The translations under genes and the position numbers were made by a program. The notes beneath the pieces are model-generated. The model had not been told where the DNA came from. It searched no databases and saw only the letters and a program-made list of their open reading frames with translations. This document shows positions 12,101 to 22,549 of a DNA stretch of 64,000 bases, in pieces. The DNA is from Durusdinium trenchii (Eukaryota > Sar > Dinophyceae > Suessiales > Symbiodiniaceae): NCBI GenBank assembly GCA_963970005.1, contig CAXAMN010021362.1:859263-923262 (forward strand), read 5' to 3'. Position 1 is the first letter of the stretch; each line of letters begins with the position of its first letter.

Positions 12101-15100
12101 GGCTTTTAAAGAAAATTGCTGGGGAGGACATACGGAGCCCTGATTGCCCGTCCTCTGAAGTGTATGATGGGAGGGAGTCTGAAATGCCATGGGGCTCTTT
12201 CAAGAAACTCCAACTCTAGCTACTGCCAAATCTATGAATTGAAAACCAGCTTAATTAGGAATCATGGGGCGGCTTCCAATAACGACACAGCACTGCCATT
12301 CTCACGAAGCTCACTTGTTTCAATGCATGGAAGCAGAAGCCAAGCCCCCCCAAGCCACCCTGAGGGGGAAGCATACCTTTCTCAAGCAAAAGTGTGCATG
12401 GGAAGCTATTGATGCGTGATGTATGGCCCTCTACGACATCAGGGGATTTCCGCAGACGGCTCCCGCCCCTCAGAGTGAGAGAGAACTCACGTAGTCTGGA
12501 TCAGTGAACAAGGGACAAGAACGATGCAAACGCTCGTTGGCTCAGCCCTGGCAGTTTGTGTGTATCTTTGTGCGTTTTTAGAGTTTTTTGCCACATCTGA
12601 TCTATAGAGGTCTGTGCTAGCCCAAAGATCTGGGTCAGTGATCTTGTAGAGCAACAAGAGGCTCATGGTCTCGACGGAGTTCCGCCCACAGGACACTTGG
12701 CCAACGATGGCCAGCGATGGCCAACGATGGCATTAAAGCCGGATGATGGTGACACAAAGACATGGGCAATTAACATTATTTAACAGGTTTCAACATGTCG
12801 TATGAAGTGTTATCGAAAAAGATATCGCGTCCCTTCGATTTGTCCCCTTCTTTTCATAGATCACCTCGGCCCTTCACACTCCACAAATCGCAATCTTCGG
12901 ATTTGATCCAATTTATTAATCATGGATGTGCCATTAATTAAAGAATCAATAAATAAAATGGCACATCATATATTATTCATTCTCCCTTATCTATATGCCC
13001 ATAAATTAATAAGAAATAGCTATAACATTTATGGGCATTAATATCTTATATCTTTAATTTACTTATGTGGGCTCATTAATTTATTGATTTCTTTATTATA
13101 AAAAGAGCCCACATATATTATATTCAGAGCTTAGCCTATGGCCAGTCTGACGGTGGCTTTTGCTTGCTTTGCTTGGAGCCGTCCACGCCGGGATCTTCGT
13201 TCTACACCAGAAAACCTTTCTCACCAACCGTCGCAACGCAACCCAAAAAACCGAGGCGATCCGGTGCTGACGGAATCCAAGCAAAGCCAACGGTTTTCAC
13301 GATGGTGAACCAGTTGGCCATTCCATGTGACTCGTGTGTGATGACGGATGCAATGATGGTTGGACCGTCCGACCGTGGGAATAGTAGAATAGAAGGGTCA
13401 GTTTGGTAGTCTTTGGGGTCCTATTGGTTGTACACATAGGAGTCTCCTCAATTAATCGACCAAGCAATGGTAAAATAGCCATGAATGGATGACCATTTAG
13501 ACCAACCCAGAGGAATTCTGCGGTTTCGGCATGACTGCCACCCTGAATCCCTTGCTCTCAAAAGAGACCAGAAAACCTCAAACAGATCTCTAGCATCATT
13601 GAGCCATCAAACACCATCTTTCTGAGAGTCGAGTGTCTGAGAGATATCAGTTTTCTTCCTGACGGGTCACGTCGCACTTTTGAATCTCCGGCATTTCTCC
13701 GAAAAACCGGGCCCCGCCGATCCCAGCCTCGGACGTTAAAAAAAAAGAAAAGCGTCCGGCGTCCGGCGACCGCGTCCGAACACCCTGCACGATCCATGCA
13801 CCTGATTCCCCAGGAAGAGGTACTGCGTCTCGGGTGGTTCCCCTGAGCTTTGAAGAATGTGATTCAGCTGCTCCAAATGTCCTTGGAAAGCACGGTTGTC
13901 CTGCGTGGTCCCGAGCTACGTGGCTTTTTTCGGGAACTTCCGTGGTCCCTGTGGCTCCGAATGGCTCCCTGTGACTCCTGGGATATAGATCTGGCTCCGA
14001 ATCGCTCCCTCCGAACCTTCAGCTAGAAGAACTCCATGTCCAACATCAACACCAGCTTTGATAAGGGTTTCAAGTTTTAGGAAGCACCAGAGTCATTCCT
14101 TAGGTGGTGTCCATTCCACGCAAGTACCAGCACTTGAGGTGCACGTTTGCATTGCATCAAAGTAGTTTTCGCCCCACTGGTAAAGGATCCATCCATGTCA
14201 TCGAGGACTTCCATATTAAGCTGGAAGCGACAAATCTCCATAAAGGTCCGTACCCTTCACCATGGGCATCCTGAAGTACAAGTCATTGCATCTGGAATTG
14301 TAATATTGTTCTTGTTCTTCTATATACAGTCACCGCCGTAACAAATCAGGCATGTTTCTGGGTGTGGATCGTCCACGAATGCATGTAATGTATAGACTCT
14401 TGATGATATAACCTCCCAGGCCTGAAGAGGTTTAGCAATCGGTTGCGGTGGTTCTATTCATCCAGAGTCACTACATTCAATACATGTCAGTACCATGTTT
14501 GCATGTCCATACTCCCATGTTTCCATGCCATTATACCGAGTTTCAGACCTTTCCGTGGCACTTTTTGCACGGCACCTCCCGAGTGAACTCCCCGGACGCC
14601 GAAATTCCCAGCAGATTGGCTGCCAGGACCACCGGCGGCTCCAGCTCCTTGGGGTGACCAAGAAAAGCTGCTGAATCCGCTCTTAGTCTCAGGGCTGAAA
14701 ACATCAAAAGAGAAAGAATGAGAAGTTCCGAATGTTTCTTTAAAAAATCCAGCATTAGGGTGAATTCGTGGCTGTACAAAGGATGTCCTGCCTGTTCGTT
14801 GTACCAAAGAATCGAGACTGTCACTGGCAGTTTTCGGAAGAGTTCAAATGAACTCCTGTGTCTGACCCCCCGCCCCCTGCGGTCTTGCGTTATTGGGGCG
14901 TGACCGCTGACGTGCTTCGTCGGTTTGAAAAGGATGACCAATTTTTGTGACGTCAAGTGAAGTCAAGTGTGGCTAAACGAACCAAACTCCCAACAGAGAT
15001 ACCACATTGGAGGGCGGTAACACATCCAGAAACACAACAAATTGAAGCTTCCAGGGTACCACTTCAACCACTACAGTACCGGATCAAGGGCATGCCTGCA

Positions 15101-15252
15101 TGTGTTGCAGCCCGGCCACCTTCCCACACCACCCTGCACACCGTCCTCCTCACCACCCGTCACATCTATCATGGCCCAGGTGCTAAGAGGGGTGGCGCTT
15201 TGAGAAAGAGTTCGCGGGCAGTCGCGCACGTCAGGATGATCTCCTGGCGCGT
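6125..15252 (-). CDS. Phosphatase-fold pseudoenzyme A (PPP family, PP1/PP2A-like), multi-exon
   Basis: Seven or more minus-strand exons join into a Ser/Thr phosphatase fold. Exon 1, 15184-15252: RQEIILTCATARELFL..PPLL. Exon 2, 14608-14647: ELEPPVVLAANLLG. Exon 3, about 13801-13881: HLEQLNHILQ, then QYLFLGNQ. Exon 4, 12631-12695: SCGRNSVETMSLLLLYKITDP. Exon 5, 11424-11494: MHLLRGKQD, then SRLYGFYAE. Exon 6, 10038-10191: NVKAWKAFMNVFNVMPLAA, then KIFCVHSGLSP. Exon about 6125-6200: RICSQGVPEEGYEW. A possible exon 9389-9467 (LYRLGLPPLG, then WSITHYGG) fits the gap. Active-site motifs are replaced: GDIHG by ANLLG, GDYVDRG by GNQVSCG, GNHE by GKQD, RAHQ by CSQG; only the His of FCVHSG is kept. Catalysis is therefore very unlikely; a binding or scaffold role is inference. 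Joins 1/2, 2/3 and 4/5 use GC, GA and GA donors and keep the frame. The start is not found. Confidence 0.72.
6297..6366 (+). repeat. TTC / TTCTGC microsatellite
   Basis: About eight TTC units run into four TTCTGC units and back to TTC. It lies between gene A exons and would be read as Ser/Ala repeats in one frame, which I take as an artefact. Confidence 0.85.
6717..6742. repeat. GTTT tetranucleotide microsatellite
   Basis: Six or so perfect GTTT units, in a non-coding stretch between two exons of gene A. Confidence 0.8.
7522..7590 (+). repeat. CTACTAG minisatellite, copy 1
   Basis: Degenerate repeats built on GCTACTAGTAACAAG. The same module occurs at 20549-20662 and, in the opposite orientation, at 21003-21122. 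In translation it gives runs such as SLLLVAMPGAP, which I associate with dinoflagellate repeats; I treat it as non-coding here. Confidence 0.7.
10255..10490 (+). repeat. Imperfect TTCACCAACT tandem array
   Basis: About twenty diverged units of 10-13 bases (TTCACCAACT, TTCACCAAAT, GTTCACCAACT) directly upstream, on the minus strand, of exon 6 of gene A. No coding potential is claimed although one frame is open. Confidence 0.75.
12890..13125. repeat. AT-rich island with three perfect hairpins
   Basis: A roughly 230-base island that is far richer in A+T than its surroundings holds three consecutive inverted repeats. Hairpin 1: GATGTGCCATT at 12925-12935 pairs with 12957-12967 (11 bp, 21-base loop). 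Hairpin 2: ATGCCCATAAAT at 12995-13006 pairs with 13027-13038 (12 bp, 20-base loop). Hairpin 3: TATGTGGGCTC at 13064-13074 pairs with 13105-13115 (11 bp, 30-base loop). The loops of hairpins 1 and 3 resemble each other when one is reverse-complemented (AAAGAATCAATAAAT against AAAGAAATCAATAAAT). It sits in an intron of gene A. Dinoflagellate mitochondrial DNA is known for clustered short inverted repeats, so a nuclear copy of mitochondrial DNA is a reasonable inference. Confidence 0.85.
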
Positions 15253-16987
15253 CTGTTGCTTCCAGTCGTGAGGCCGCGGACGTGAAGACCTCGCGGTTGA
15301 GGTGGGAGGTCTGACCTGACGGTCTCCGGTCAGGTCGAGACCTTAAACGAAAAGGCGCGACGGAGTGACCTGGAGGTTCAGGTGGCCGGGCAGGGTGGGA
15401 CAAAGGTGTGCGCCGTGGAAATCCCAATGTTCAAAGCTAAACACAGGTCCACAGGACCTCAAACAGGGATGATCAGGCACATGAATGTCAGACTCCAAGC
15501 CAAAACCCATCAAGAGATGCTTCTAGAATCGCTGCGTCGTCTTCCAAAAAGGAAGGGCTTTCATCTGCCATCTGCGACGCCCCCCATCGATGAACCCCCC
15601 ACATGATCCAATACTGTAACCGAAACGTCTCCGCGCGCAACGGCGACTGCTTTTCTCCTGGAAATCATTGCCATCTGCGCTCCCATTGGCTCGAAAACGT
15701 TCCTCGGGATGGGCGAAGGCATGATGGCGGTGGCACCAAAGATGCCAAATGAATGCCGCTCTAACCGAGCTATGTACCCATTTGCTGTTGAGTCGCGCCA
15801 CACCCGGGTACTTGCTTTCCACGGTGAATAGACTGCCAAACATGGATAACCTACTAGGGTGAGTTCCGGTCAACTGGGTTTGGACCGCCATGTTGGTACC
15901 CAATCTGCTTCGACTGCTGCGCCCAGTTGGTACGGATGTTGCTACCCAGTCGGATGACACGAGCACCTTCCAGTGTGCGAGGATCCTGTGGCTTTGAGTC
16001 ACAACCTGGAGCCCGGAACTCACCCCTGGTAGGTTGACCATGTCTGGCAGTCTATGTTGTTCATTTTTGGTGGGAAAAATAGTAGACTCCTGATGCTATG
16101 ATTCACATAAATGGAGCGATCCAGTGATGAAGGAGGCGACAAAGTCATTGTCATTGGGTCACTCCGGTTGCATTTTCGGCTCCGCTGCATCGCTATGAGG
16201 TCAAGCCACAGAAACCTAGCGGACCTAGCTGTGAGGTCCAAGCCGTGTCGTTTCATTTCGTTGACCCATCATTGAACATCTGGAGTCCAAGAGCGTGTCT
16301 CAACCCAAATTCAACTCCCAGACTGAGACCCCGCAGCGGGAGGTCTTTGTTCAAAGTTCGGTTGATCTAAGACCAGCACGGATGGGGGGTGGTCTGCCTT
16401 TCTTCAGATTTGAACTGCACAGCCCCTCAATCAGAAGCCCTCCTACGCTGGTTCACAAACCAAGTAAAACCTGCTCCTTGACCTCATTGAGCTAGTACTG
16501 CTTTTTGGCACGACCGGACCTGAAATGAGGTCCACCTGCTGAGAATCATGGTCTTTAGAGGTCTCTCATCGCTGGTGTTTCCTCACTTCTCTCAGCGTCT
16601 ACAGCCACTGCGCCTCAGAGCTCCACGCGTCGGACCGGACGACGCGAGCGGCCAGGCGCCGTGCTGGGCGAGGCGAGGGCGGAGTCTCAGTGCATCCACG
16701 GCCCGAGAGCCACATCCTTTCAAAGTCCCTTTGAGCGGCTCATGTGAGGCTCAACGGTTCAAGTTCTTCTGGTTCAAGTCAACTTGTCGGTTTTCCAGAA
16801 GCAAAGCAGAAAAAGGGCTGGATGACACACTGCTACACGCAGCTATAGCTTCTTTTCACACAGCATGTCCTGCTCCCATCAGAAAGCAGCCTGGTCGAAC
16901 GCATGTCCTGGTGGTCTGGTTGAACTCCGCAGGGTTACTGCCAAGACTGGAGCCATGCTTGGCCTCAAAAATAGATCGTAGCCTAGC

Positions 16988-18716
16988 TCACAAAGTGCTC
17001 AAGAATAGATCGCGTCCCCAAGTCAAGCTTCTAATACTCATGGGCAATAACACTCCCACCAAGTCTCTCTTGTGGAAGCCATCGGCAAACCTGAGGCTCT
17101 GAAGGCTGCTGGGCCAAGCTACACCTGCCAAACTCTGCTTAAATTTGCATCCGAACGTCAAACTCTGAAGGCTGCTAGGCAAAGCAACTCCCGCAAGACT
17201 CTGGTTGAAGTCGCGTCCGAGCGTGAGGTTCTGAAGGTTGGCCGGCAGAACTCCGGCCAAACTCTGGTTGAATTCTGCACCAAACGTCAGACTCAGAAGT
17301 GTGCCCGGCAAAACTGCTCCAGTCAAACGATGCTTGAAGTGGGTACCAAAGGTCAATGTGTGAAGAGTGCTGGGCCAAGTCACTTCCATCAAATCTTGAT
17401 CAAAGGAACCACCAAAAGTCAGACTCTGAAGGTGACCAGGCAAAGGCGCTCCCACCAAGCTTTGATTAAAGTCAGCTCCAAAGTTCAAGCTTTGAAGTGT
17501 GCTGGGCCAAACAGTTCCCGCCAAACTTTGGTTGAAACCACCACCGAGCGTGAGGATCTGAAGGCTTCTCGGCCAAGCCACTCCCACCAACGGTTGGTTC
17601 GCGCGAGGACCTGGCATCATTTGTGGGAAGCAGCTACCAAGAGTGAGGCTCTGAAGATTGCTTGGCCAAGCAACTCCCAGCAAACTCTGGCTGAATCCAT
17701 CCCCCACGGTGAAGCTTTCGAGCCTGCTGGGCCAAGCAACCCCTGTCAGACTTTGGTTGAAGCCATCCCCGATCCTTAAAGTCAGAAGGGAGCTGGGCCA
17801 AAACACTCCCACCAAGCTCTGATTGAAGTCGTGTCCAAGGGTCAAACACTGAAGCATGCTCGGGAAAGCCAAGTCCGCCAAAGCATGGTTGAAGCCGTCC
17901 AAGGCCAAACTTTGAAGAGCGCTGGGCCAAGCTACACCTGCCAAACTCTGCTTAAAACACAATCCAAGCGTCAAACTCTGCAGGCTGCTGGGCAAGGCAA
18001 CTTCCGCAAGACTCTGGTTAAAGTCGCGTCCAAATGAGAGACTCTGAAGGCTAGCAGGTAAAGCTCTTCCCAACAAAGTCTGATTGAATTCTCTCTCAAA
18101 GGTGAGGCTCTTCAAGCTGTTGGGCCAAGCTACTTCTGCCAAAGACTGGTTGAAACGATCCCCGAAGATCAATCTCTCAAGAGCGCTGGGCCAAGCAACT
18201 TGAGTCAAAGTCTGGTTAAAGCGAGCACCAAATGTCATGCTCTTCAGGCTCTTTGGCCAAGCTACTCCGACTAAACTCTGGTTGAAGTAATATCCAAAAG
18301 TCAAGCTCTGAAGATTCTGCGGCCAAGCCACCCCAACCAAACTCTGCTTGAACTCGAAATCAAACGTCAGGGTCTGAAGGTTGCGAGGCCAAACCATTCC
18401 CACCAAACTTTGGTCAAAACTGTGGCCAAAGGTCAGGCTCTGAAGGCAGCTCGGCAACACCACTCCCCTTAAACTCTGGTTGAAATCATGGCTCAGTGTC
18501 AGGCTCTGAAGGCCATTGGGGAGAGATCTCAACTGATTCATGTTCGCGACTCCACGTATCTGCGTGATTCCTTCAAAGGCATATGTTGCATCCCACGCTT
18601 CATCGCAGGCGAGGGCTTCGGAACTCTCCTGCAAGCTCGTTGGAACGAAGACATAGGACATTGACAGGACCTCAATCTCATCGAGCCGTTGCTCCTGGAG
18701 CAGTGGGAGATGAGAC
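16988..18716 (-). CDS. FNIP/IP22-like leucine-rich repeat protein, large exon
   Basis: An open frame ending in TGA at 16988-16990 encodes 22 tandem repeats of 22 residues with consensus F-N-Q-S-L-x-G-V-A-W-P-x-S-L-Q-S-L-T-F-G-x-x. This matches the FNIP (IP22) repeat class, a leucine-rich-repeat-like solenoid known from Dictyostelium and other protists. Three units are one residue off (21 or 23) and one is extended to about 31 by MMPGPRANQ. The frame runs on to 18877, but its first codon there is TTG and the upstream 90 bases lie in a dispersed repeat. I place the exon start at the CAG/GTCTCATC junction (18716); the first in-frame ATG is in LSMSYVF, about 50 bases inside. The N-terminus must therefore come from another exon or start at that Met. 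The hydrophobic stretch ALFILILLALL upstream of 18716 is probably not coding. Binding partner unknown. Confidence 0.72.
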
Positions 18717-18776
18717 CTGCTAAGCAGCGCCAAAAGAATAAGGATGAATAATGCCCAGACACTCCATGCATGCAAT

Positions 18777-18930
18777 ATATGCCTACATTGACCCCCAAAA
18801 CCACCCCAATGTAGGCATATGGGTGTGGCCAGAAACCCTGGTATGGATCGTTCCGCGCTGCAGCGAGAGTGATCCAAACCCTATGGATCAGAGCGCTGAT
18901 CCAAGCCCTATGGATCAAACCGACAAGTCA
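18777..18930. mobile_element. Dispersed inverted-repeat element, copy 1
   Basis: ATATGCCTACATTG at 18777-18790 is repeated inverted and perfect at 18807-18820 (16-base loop). Rightward follow TGGCCAGAAACCC, TATGGATCG and three copies of TGATCCAAGCCCTATGGATCA-like palindromic sequence. A diverged copy lies in the opposite orientation at 19613-19715. The element covers the far 5' part of the repeat-protein open frame. Confidence 0.55.
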
Positions 18931-19239
18931 CTTGATCCAAGCCCCCGATATAAACACATCTGCATGGTGGCGCTCCACCCCACCACTTTCTCACCAGTTC
19001 ACTGTGAAGGTGGTGGCTTCCACGATCAAAGCCATCCTGTTTGTGGCAAGCCTGTTTTGAAGTACTGGCCGCCGCTAAATTCATTGGGCTCCACCGTCCT
19101 CATATTGAGCCATGATGAGGGAGACGCTCGCTCCAATCACTGGCTAATGGCTTCCGCTAATTCTGTCTGGCCTTCCACTATCTTGTCTTCTGGCACCGTC
19201 TTTAATATGGTCTAGTTGGGTTGCATCCTCCACTCAGAG

Positions 19240-19318
19240 GTTTCCGTAGCTTAATGGCTAGAGCGTTGATCTTCCATTCTCTCCTTCCACGGTGTCAGAG
19301 TTCGACTCCCGGCTATGA
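19240..19318 (+). repeat. tRNA-derived SINE-like unit
   Basis: TAGCTTAATGGCTAGAGC fits a tRNA D-arm and A box (GCTT pairs with GAGC), and AGTTCGACTCC fits the T-loop and B box, 35 or so bases downstream. The acceptor stem and two T-stem pairs do not form and no clear anticodon stem exists, so this is not a working tRNA. Flanking copies of GGCTTCCGCTAAATCT-like sequence (19143, 19328, 19382) and a trinucleotide-rich tail at 19393-19602 fit a SINE with a microsatellite tail. The assignment to a SINE is inference. Confidence 0.5.
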
Positions 19319-19392
19319 CCACACTTAGCGGATTCCGCTAAATCTTTTGCCAGAATGGGAAGTCAATTTGAAGTTGAATCTAGTGGCTTCCG

Positions 19393-19460
19393 CTAAATCT
19401 GTGGTGGTGGTGGTGGTAATACTAGTGATAGTAGTGCGTAGCAGCAGCAGCAGCAGCAGG

Positions 19461-19493
<33 letters not shown>

Positions 19494-19602
19494 GGTAGTA
19501 GCAGTAGGGGTAGCAAGTGTAGTAGCAGTAGGAGTGGTGGCAGTAACAACAGTAGTAGCAGTAGTAGTAGTTGTTGTTGTTGTTGTTGTTGTGGCAGTGG
19601 TA
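19393..19602 (+). repeat. Compound trinucleotide microsatellite
   Basis: Runs of GTG, AGC, GTC, AGT and TTG triplets, drifting one into the next. Open frames across it (poly-Ser, poly-Leu, poly-Thr) are by-products of the triplets. Confidence 0.9.
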
Positions 19603-19612
19603 GCGCTAGCCT

Positions 19613-19715
19613 TTTGATCCATACCCTATGGATCGAGGTATGGATCGTGTGTGGGTTTGGGTGTGTGATCCAAGCCTTATGTTTCTGGCCGTAGCCATAT
19701 ATGGCATACATTCTC
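19613..19715. mobile_element. Dispersed inverted-repeat element, copy 2
   Basis: Shares GATCCATACCCTATGGATCG, TGATCCAAGCC and GTTTCTGGCC followed by a CATATATGGCATACATT block with the reverse complement of 18807-18930. The two copies flank the SINE-like unit in inverted orientation. Confidence 0.5.
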
Positions 19716-20548
19716 TCGAGCAGAACTTCCCCTCGAAAATGACGGTTAACCAAACTTTCCTGTTGGATTTGAGTGAGGTGTCCCCAATCACTTAAAAAAG
19801 GGTGAAAGCAAGTAATCCACCAAGTGGGTAGGGTAAGCAAATCAGTGCTTAACTGGGTCATCGATGTATCTCATCTCTCCCCTACAGGCCTGCTCAAACC
19901 GAGCACACATGGTCTCAAACAGAGTGAGGATCATGATGTCACACCTCAAGAGCATCAGGTGGACCCATGTTGTTTTGACTTTATGGGCGGTTCGGCAAGA
20001 AGTGGATTTACCAAGCCCGAAAAAACCAATTGACGCTGCTTCATGGGACTTCCAGATCACTGTGGACAGCCTATGCACTTCAAAGCCCATGCATGCTTGA
20101 TTGTGTATTAACACCAGGACTATAATACTGTACTTCTTAAAATAGTATATAATTTGAAGGACACAATACCGAGATCTACTGAATCTGGCCTAGCCAAGGC
20201 AGGGGAGGCCCCACAGAGTCTCAATTTTGAGGTGAAAATGGTACCAGTTGACTGCTTGTGCAACGCGATCGCATGGGGATGTGTCAAAACCTGGAGCCCG
20301 ACCAGTTCACCGCTCGGTATGCCATGACCCACATCAGGCTCCACATTTCTCCTGACCGTCCAGGTGCAGCACTTCAGTTCCTCTCAACACGGAGACGCGT
20401 CGACCAGCTCGAGCTGGCAAGTGCTGGGAGATCCGTTGCCGCAGCTCACGACCGGTGATGCGCCTGGGTACGTGGACCTGCAGCTTTGCACCATCCAAAC
20501 CTGCGCCCGGCAGAATTTGGAGCAGCGCGGCGAGTTCATCTGGTAGAA

Positions 20549-20662
20549 ATGTTCTACTAGTAACAAGAAGCTACTAGGGGCTCCTGGCATCGCTACTAGG
20601 AGCAAGGACGCTACGAACGGGGCTCCTGGCCATACTACTAGGAGCAAGAAGCTACTAGGAAC
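20549..20662 (+). repeat. CTACTAG minisatellite, copy 2
   Basis: Alternating modules CTACTAGTAACAAG, CTACTAGGAGCAAG and GGGGCTCCTGGC, about 22-25 bases per pair. It ends only 10 bases before a hairpin element. Confidence 0.75.
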
Positions 20663-20671
20663 CGAGGCAAT

Positions 20672-20782
20672 AATTACCTGCACCATCCAATGGGTGTCCC
20701 GTCTGGAGATCCCTAAGTAGCGTAGGGTAGCCTATTGTGTTACAGTAATTGGTTCTTGGACACCCAAACAGTCCTGGTATAC
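20672..20782. mobile_element. MITE-like hairpin element, copy 1
   Basis: Left arm 20672-20700 (ACCTGCACCATCC, then GGGTGTCC) and right arm 20759-20782 (GGACACCCAAACAG, then TCCTGGTATA) are inverted, imperfect copies of one another. The outer consensus TATACCAGGACCATCC and the inner GGGTGTCC recur at 22757, 47988, 63167 and 63679. Confidence 0.55.
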
Positions 20783-21002
20783 AGTAGCAATTCAAAAAAA
20801 GAAGAGATGGGGATGGTTGTAAGGGATGGTCTGGTTCTTTCATTTCTTCACGGATCCCTGGCCCGATTCTTCTGGCTTCGCCCAACGGATTGAGGATGGG
20901 TCACTGGGACCGACTGACTCGACCGGTGTCGGACGAGGTATGCCCCGTTGGTGTCGGGTGACCCTTGAGGTTCTATCAGTTCTATCAGGTCATCGCTTTC
21001 TT

Positions 21003-21122
21003 GTTACTAGTAGATACTAGTAGTAAGAATGCTACTAGTAGGAATGCTAGGAGCCCCGTTCGTAGCGTCCTTGCTCCGTTCGTAGCGATGCCCAAAATGT
21101 TCCTAGTAGCGTTCTTGTTCCA
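21003..21122 (-). repeat. CTACTAG minisatellite, copy 3 (inverted)
   Basis: Same modules as at 20549-20662 in reverse orientation (CTTGCTCCGTTCGTAGC, GTTCCTAGTAGC, ACTAGTAGAT). Confidence 0.7.
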
Positions 21123-22549
21123 CAAAAAAGTCCAATAAGTCAAGAATGTCTGCTTCCCAAGAAACCAGCCACATGAATCTCCACCAGCTCTTGGTCTGGG
21201 CTAGCAAGGCTTTTTCCACCAGACTTGGCAGCGGGGTATGCCGACATGGCCCAGGTGATCCGGCGATCCGTTGAATCGGAGCTGTTGGAGTACTGTGCAA
21301 TGGTTGTCTGTCCCTCACACGTCGTGTCTTCGTCTCACACGAGTCGTTCACACGCATCAACGTTTGTGACTTGCCGTTGCGTCACACACATGTCATGCGA
21401 CGACTGCCGGACGACCGGGTCGGAAGCCAGAGACAGTCGGTCTCCATGTCATGACCACCCTTCCACCCAACCGATGTGTGGAACCCTTTAGACCATCGGT
21501 CGTGTTACCAAGCCAGACCTCTCTCATCCGGTCTCCAGGTCTCTTACGGGGGACTTCTTTAGATGTGGGAATGTGTTTGATCTTCCTTCACATCATTGGG
21601 CCCAACAAACCCGATGCGCTTTTAAGGAAACAGAACGGCTGCACAGATCGAGCGAGATGATGTCATGCCAAATGTTGGGTCCAAGGGGGGCGAGTGAAAC
21701 CTGGCTTGGGTTGTTGAAGACCTGCTGTTGGTTTATTAAAATGAATCTTCAACGACCCAAGCCAGGACCTGCTGTTTTTTAAATAAAGCCACCAACCTGA
21801 TTGTCTTTTCTTGCCGGGTACCTCTTTCGTGACTTTGCAGCATGACCCAAAACTTCGGTGAATCGTGTCATCCACGGTTCATCGAAAAGGGTCCACTTGG
21901 CTGAAGGCAGCATATTTTCCTCGGCTCACCGTACGTGAAACAACTGCAAGATCAAGAAAAAGCCACCTTTTTGGATGAGACCAACTTGAACAAATGAACC
22001 ACCATGTTCCCATGTCCTGGGCTTCTGTTACAAACTAAATGGTGAAATCCCCCTAGGATTCCTGCCCCCCAGCGTCCACCATTGATTTCATGGTTACTTA
22101 CCAAAGAGATCCATTGAACATACATGACTGTACTGAGACGTTTTGATGATCGATTCCGAGAGAGCCAGGTATAAAACCTCTCAACAGCGAGAAGAACTGG
22201 TTCCGGACCTGACCGGGTCGGGTCTTGCCGTTTCCGGAGGTCCGCCGTCCCAGGCGCTTTCAAGCTGTCAATCGCCGGACTCCGAATGATCAAGTTCAGC
22301 GAGACTTCACCCTCCAGGCCCAGGGTCTGGCACCGGTCTCATGGAAGTGGAGGATGGCACGGACCGATATTTGGTCTTTGAAAAATGGTCCCGAATTGGA
22401 GGCCATGATTCTTCCACCAATATAAGCCATGATTATGCATGATGATTCCAATATAAGGACATATAAGGCATTATAGATAGTGCATGATAATGCTATAGGT
22501 CATTCCCAAGAACTCCCACATGGGTCGGACAGACCTGAACGCGTCGCGA

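Noticed and set aside
12420..12490. Minus-strand FSLTLRGGSR as the GNHE exon of gene A
   Set aside because: The exon at 11424-11494 (LLRGKQD, YGFYAE) fits in phase with both neighbours and aligns without gaps, so this match is chance.
17072..17779. 235-residue plus-strand open frame
   Set aside because: It is antisense to the FNIP-type repeats; its own periodicity is the shadow of the 66-base unit.
19240..19318. Functional tRNA gene
   Set aside because: The acceptor stem and anticodon stem do not form and two T-stem pairs are mismatched.
19686..19706. CCGTAGCCAT resembling the dinoflagellate spliced leader
   Set aside because: Only the first ten bases match and the site belongs to the dispersed element whose other copy lacks the match.
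19325..19861. Poly-Leu/Gln and poly-Ser/Thr open frames
   Set aside because: They are produced by the trinucleotide microsatellite in all frames.
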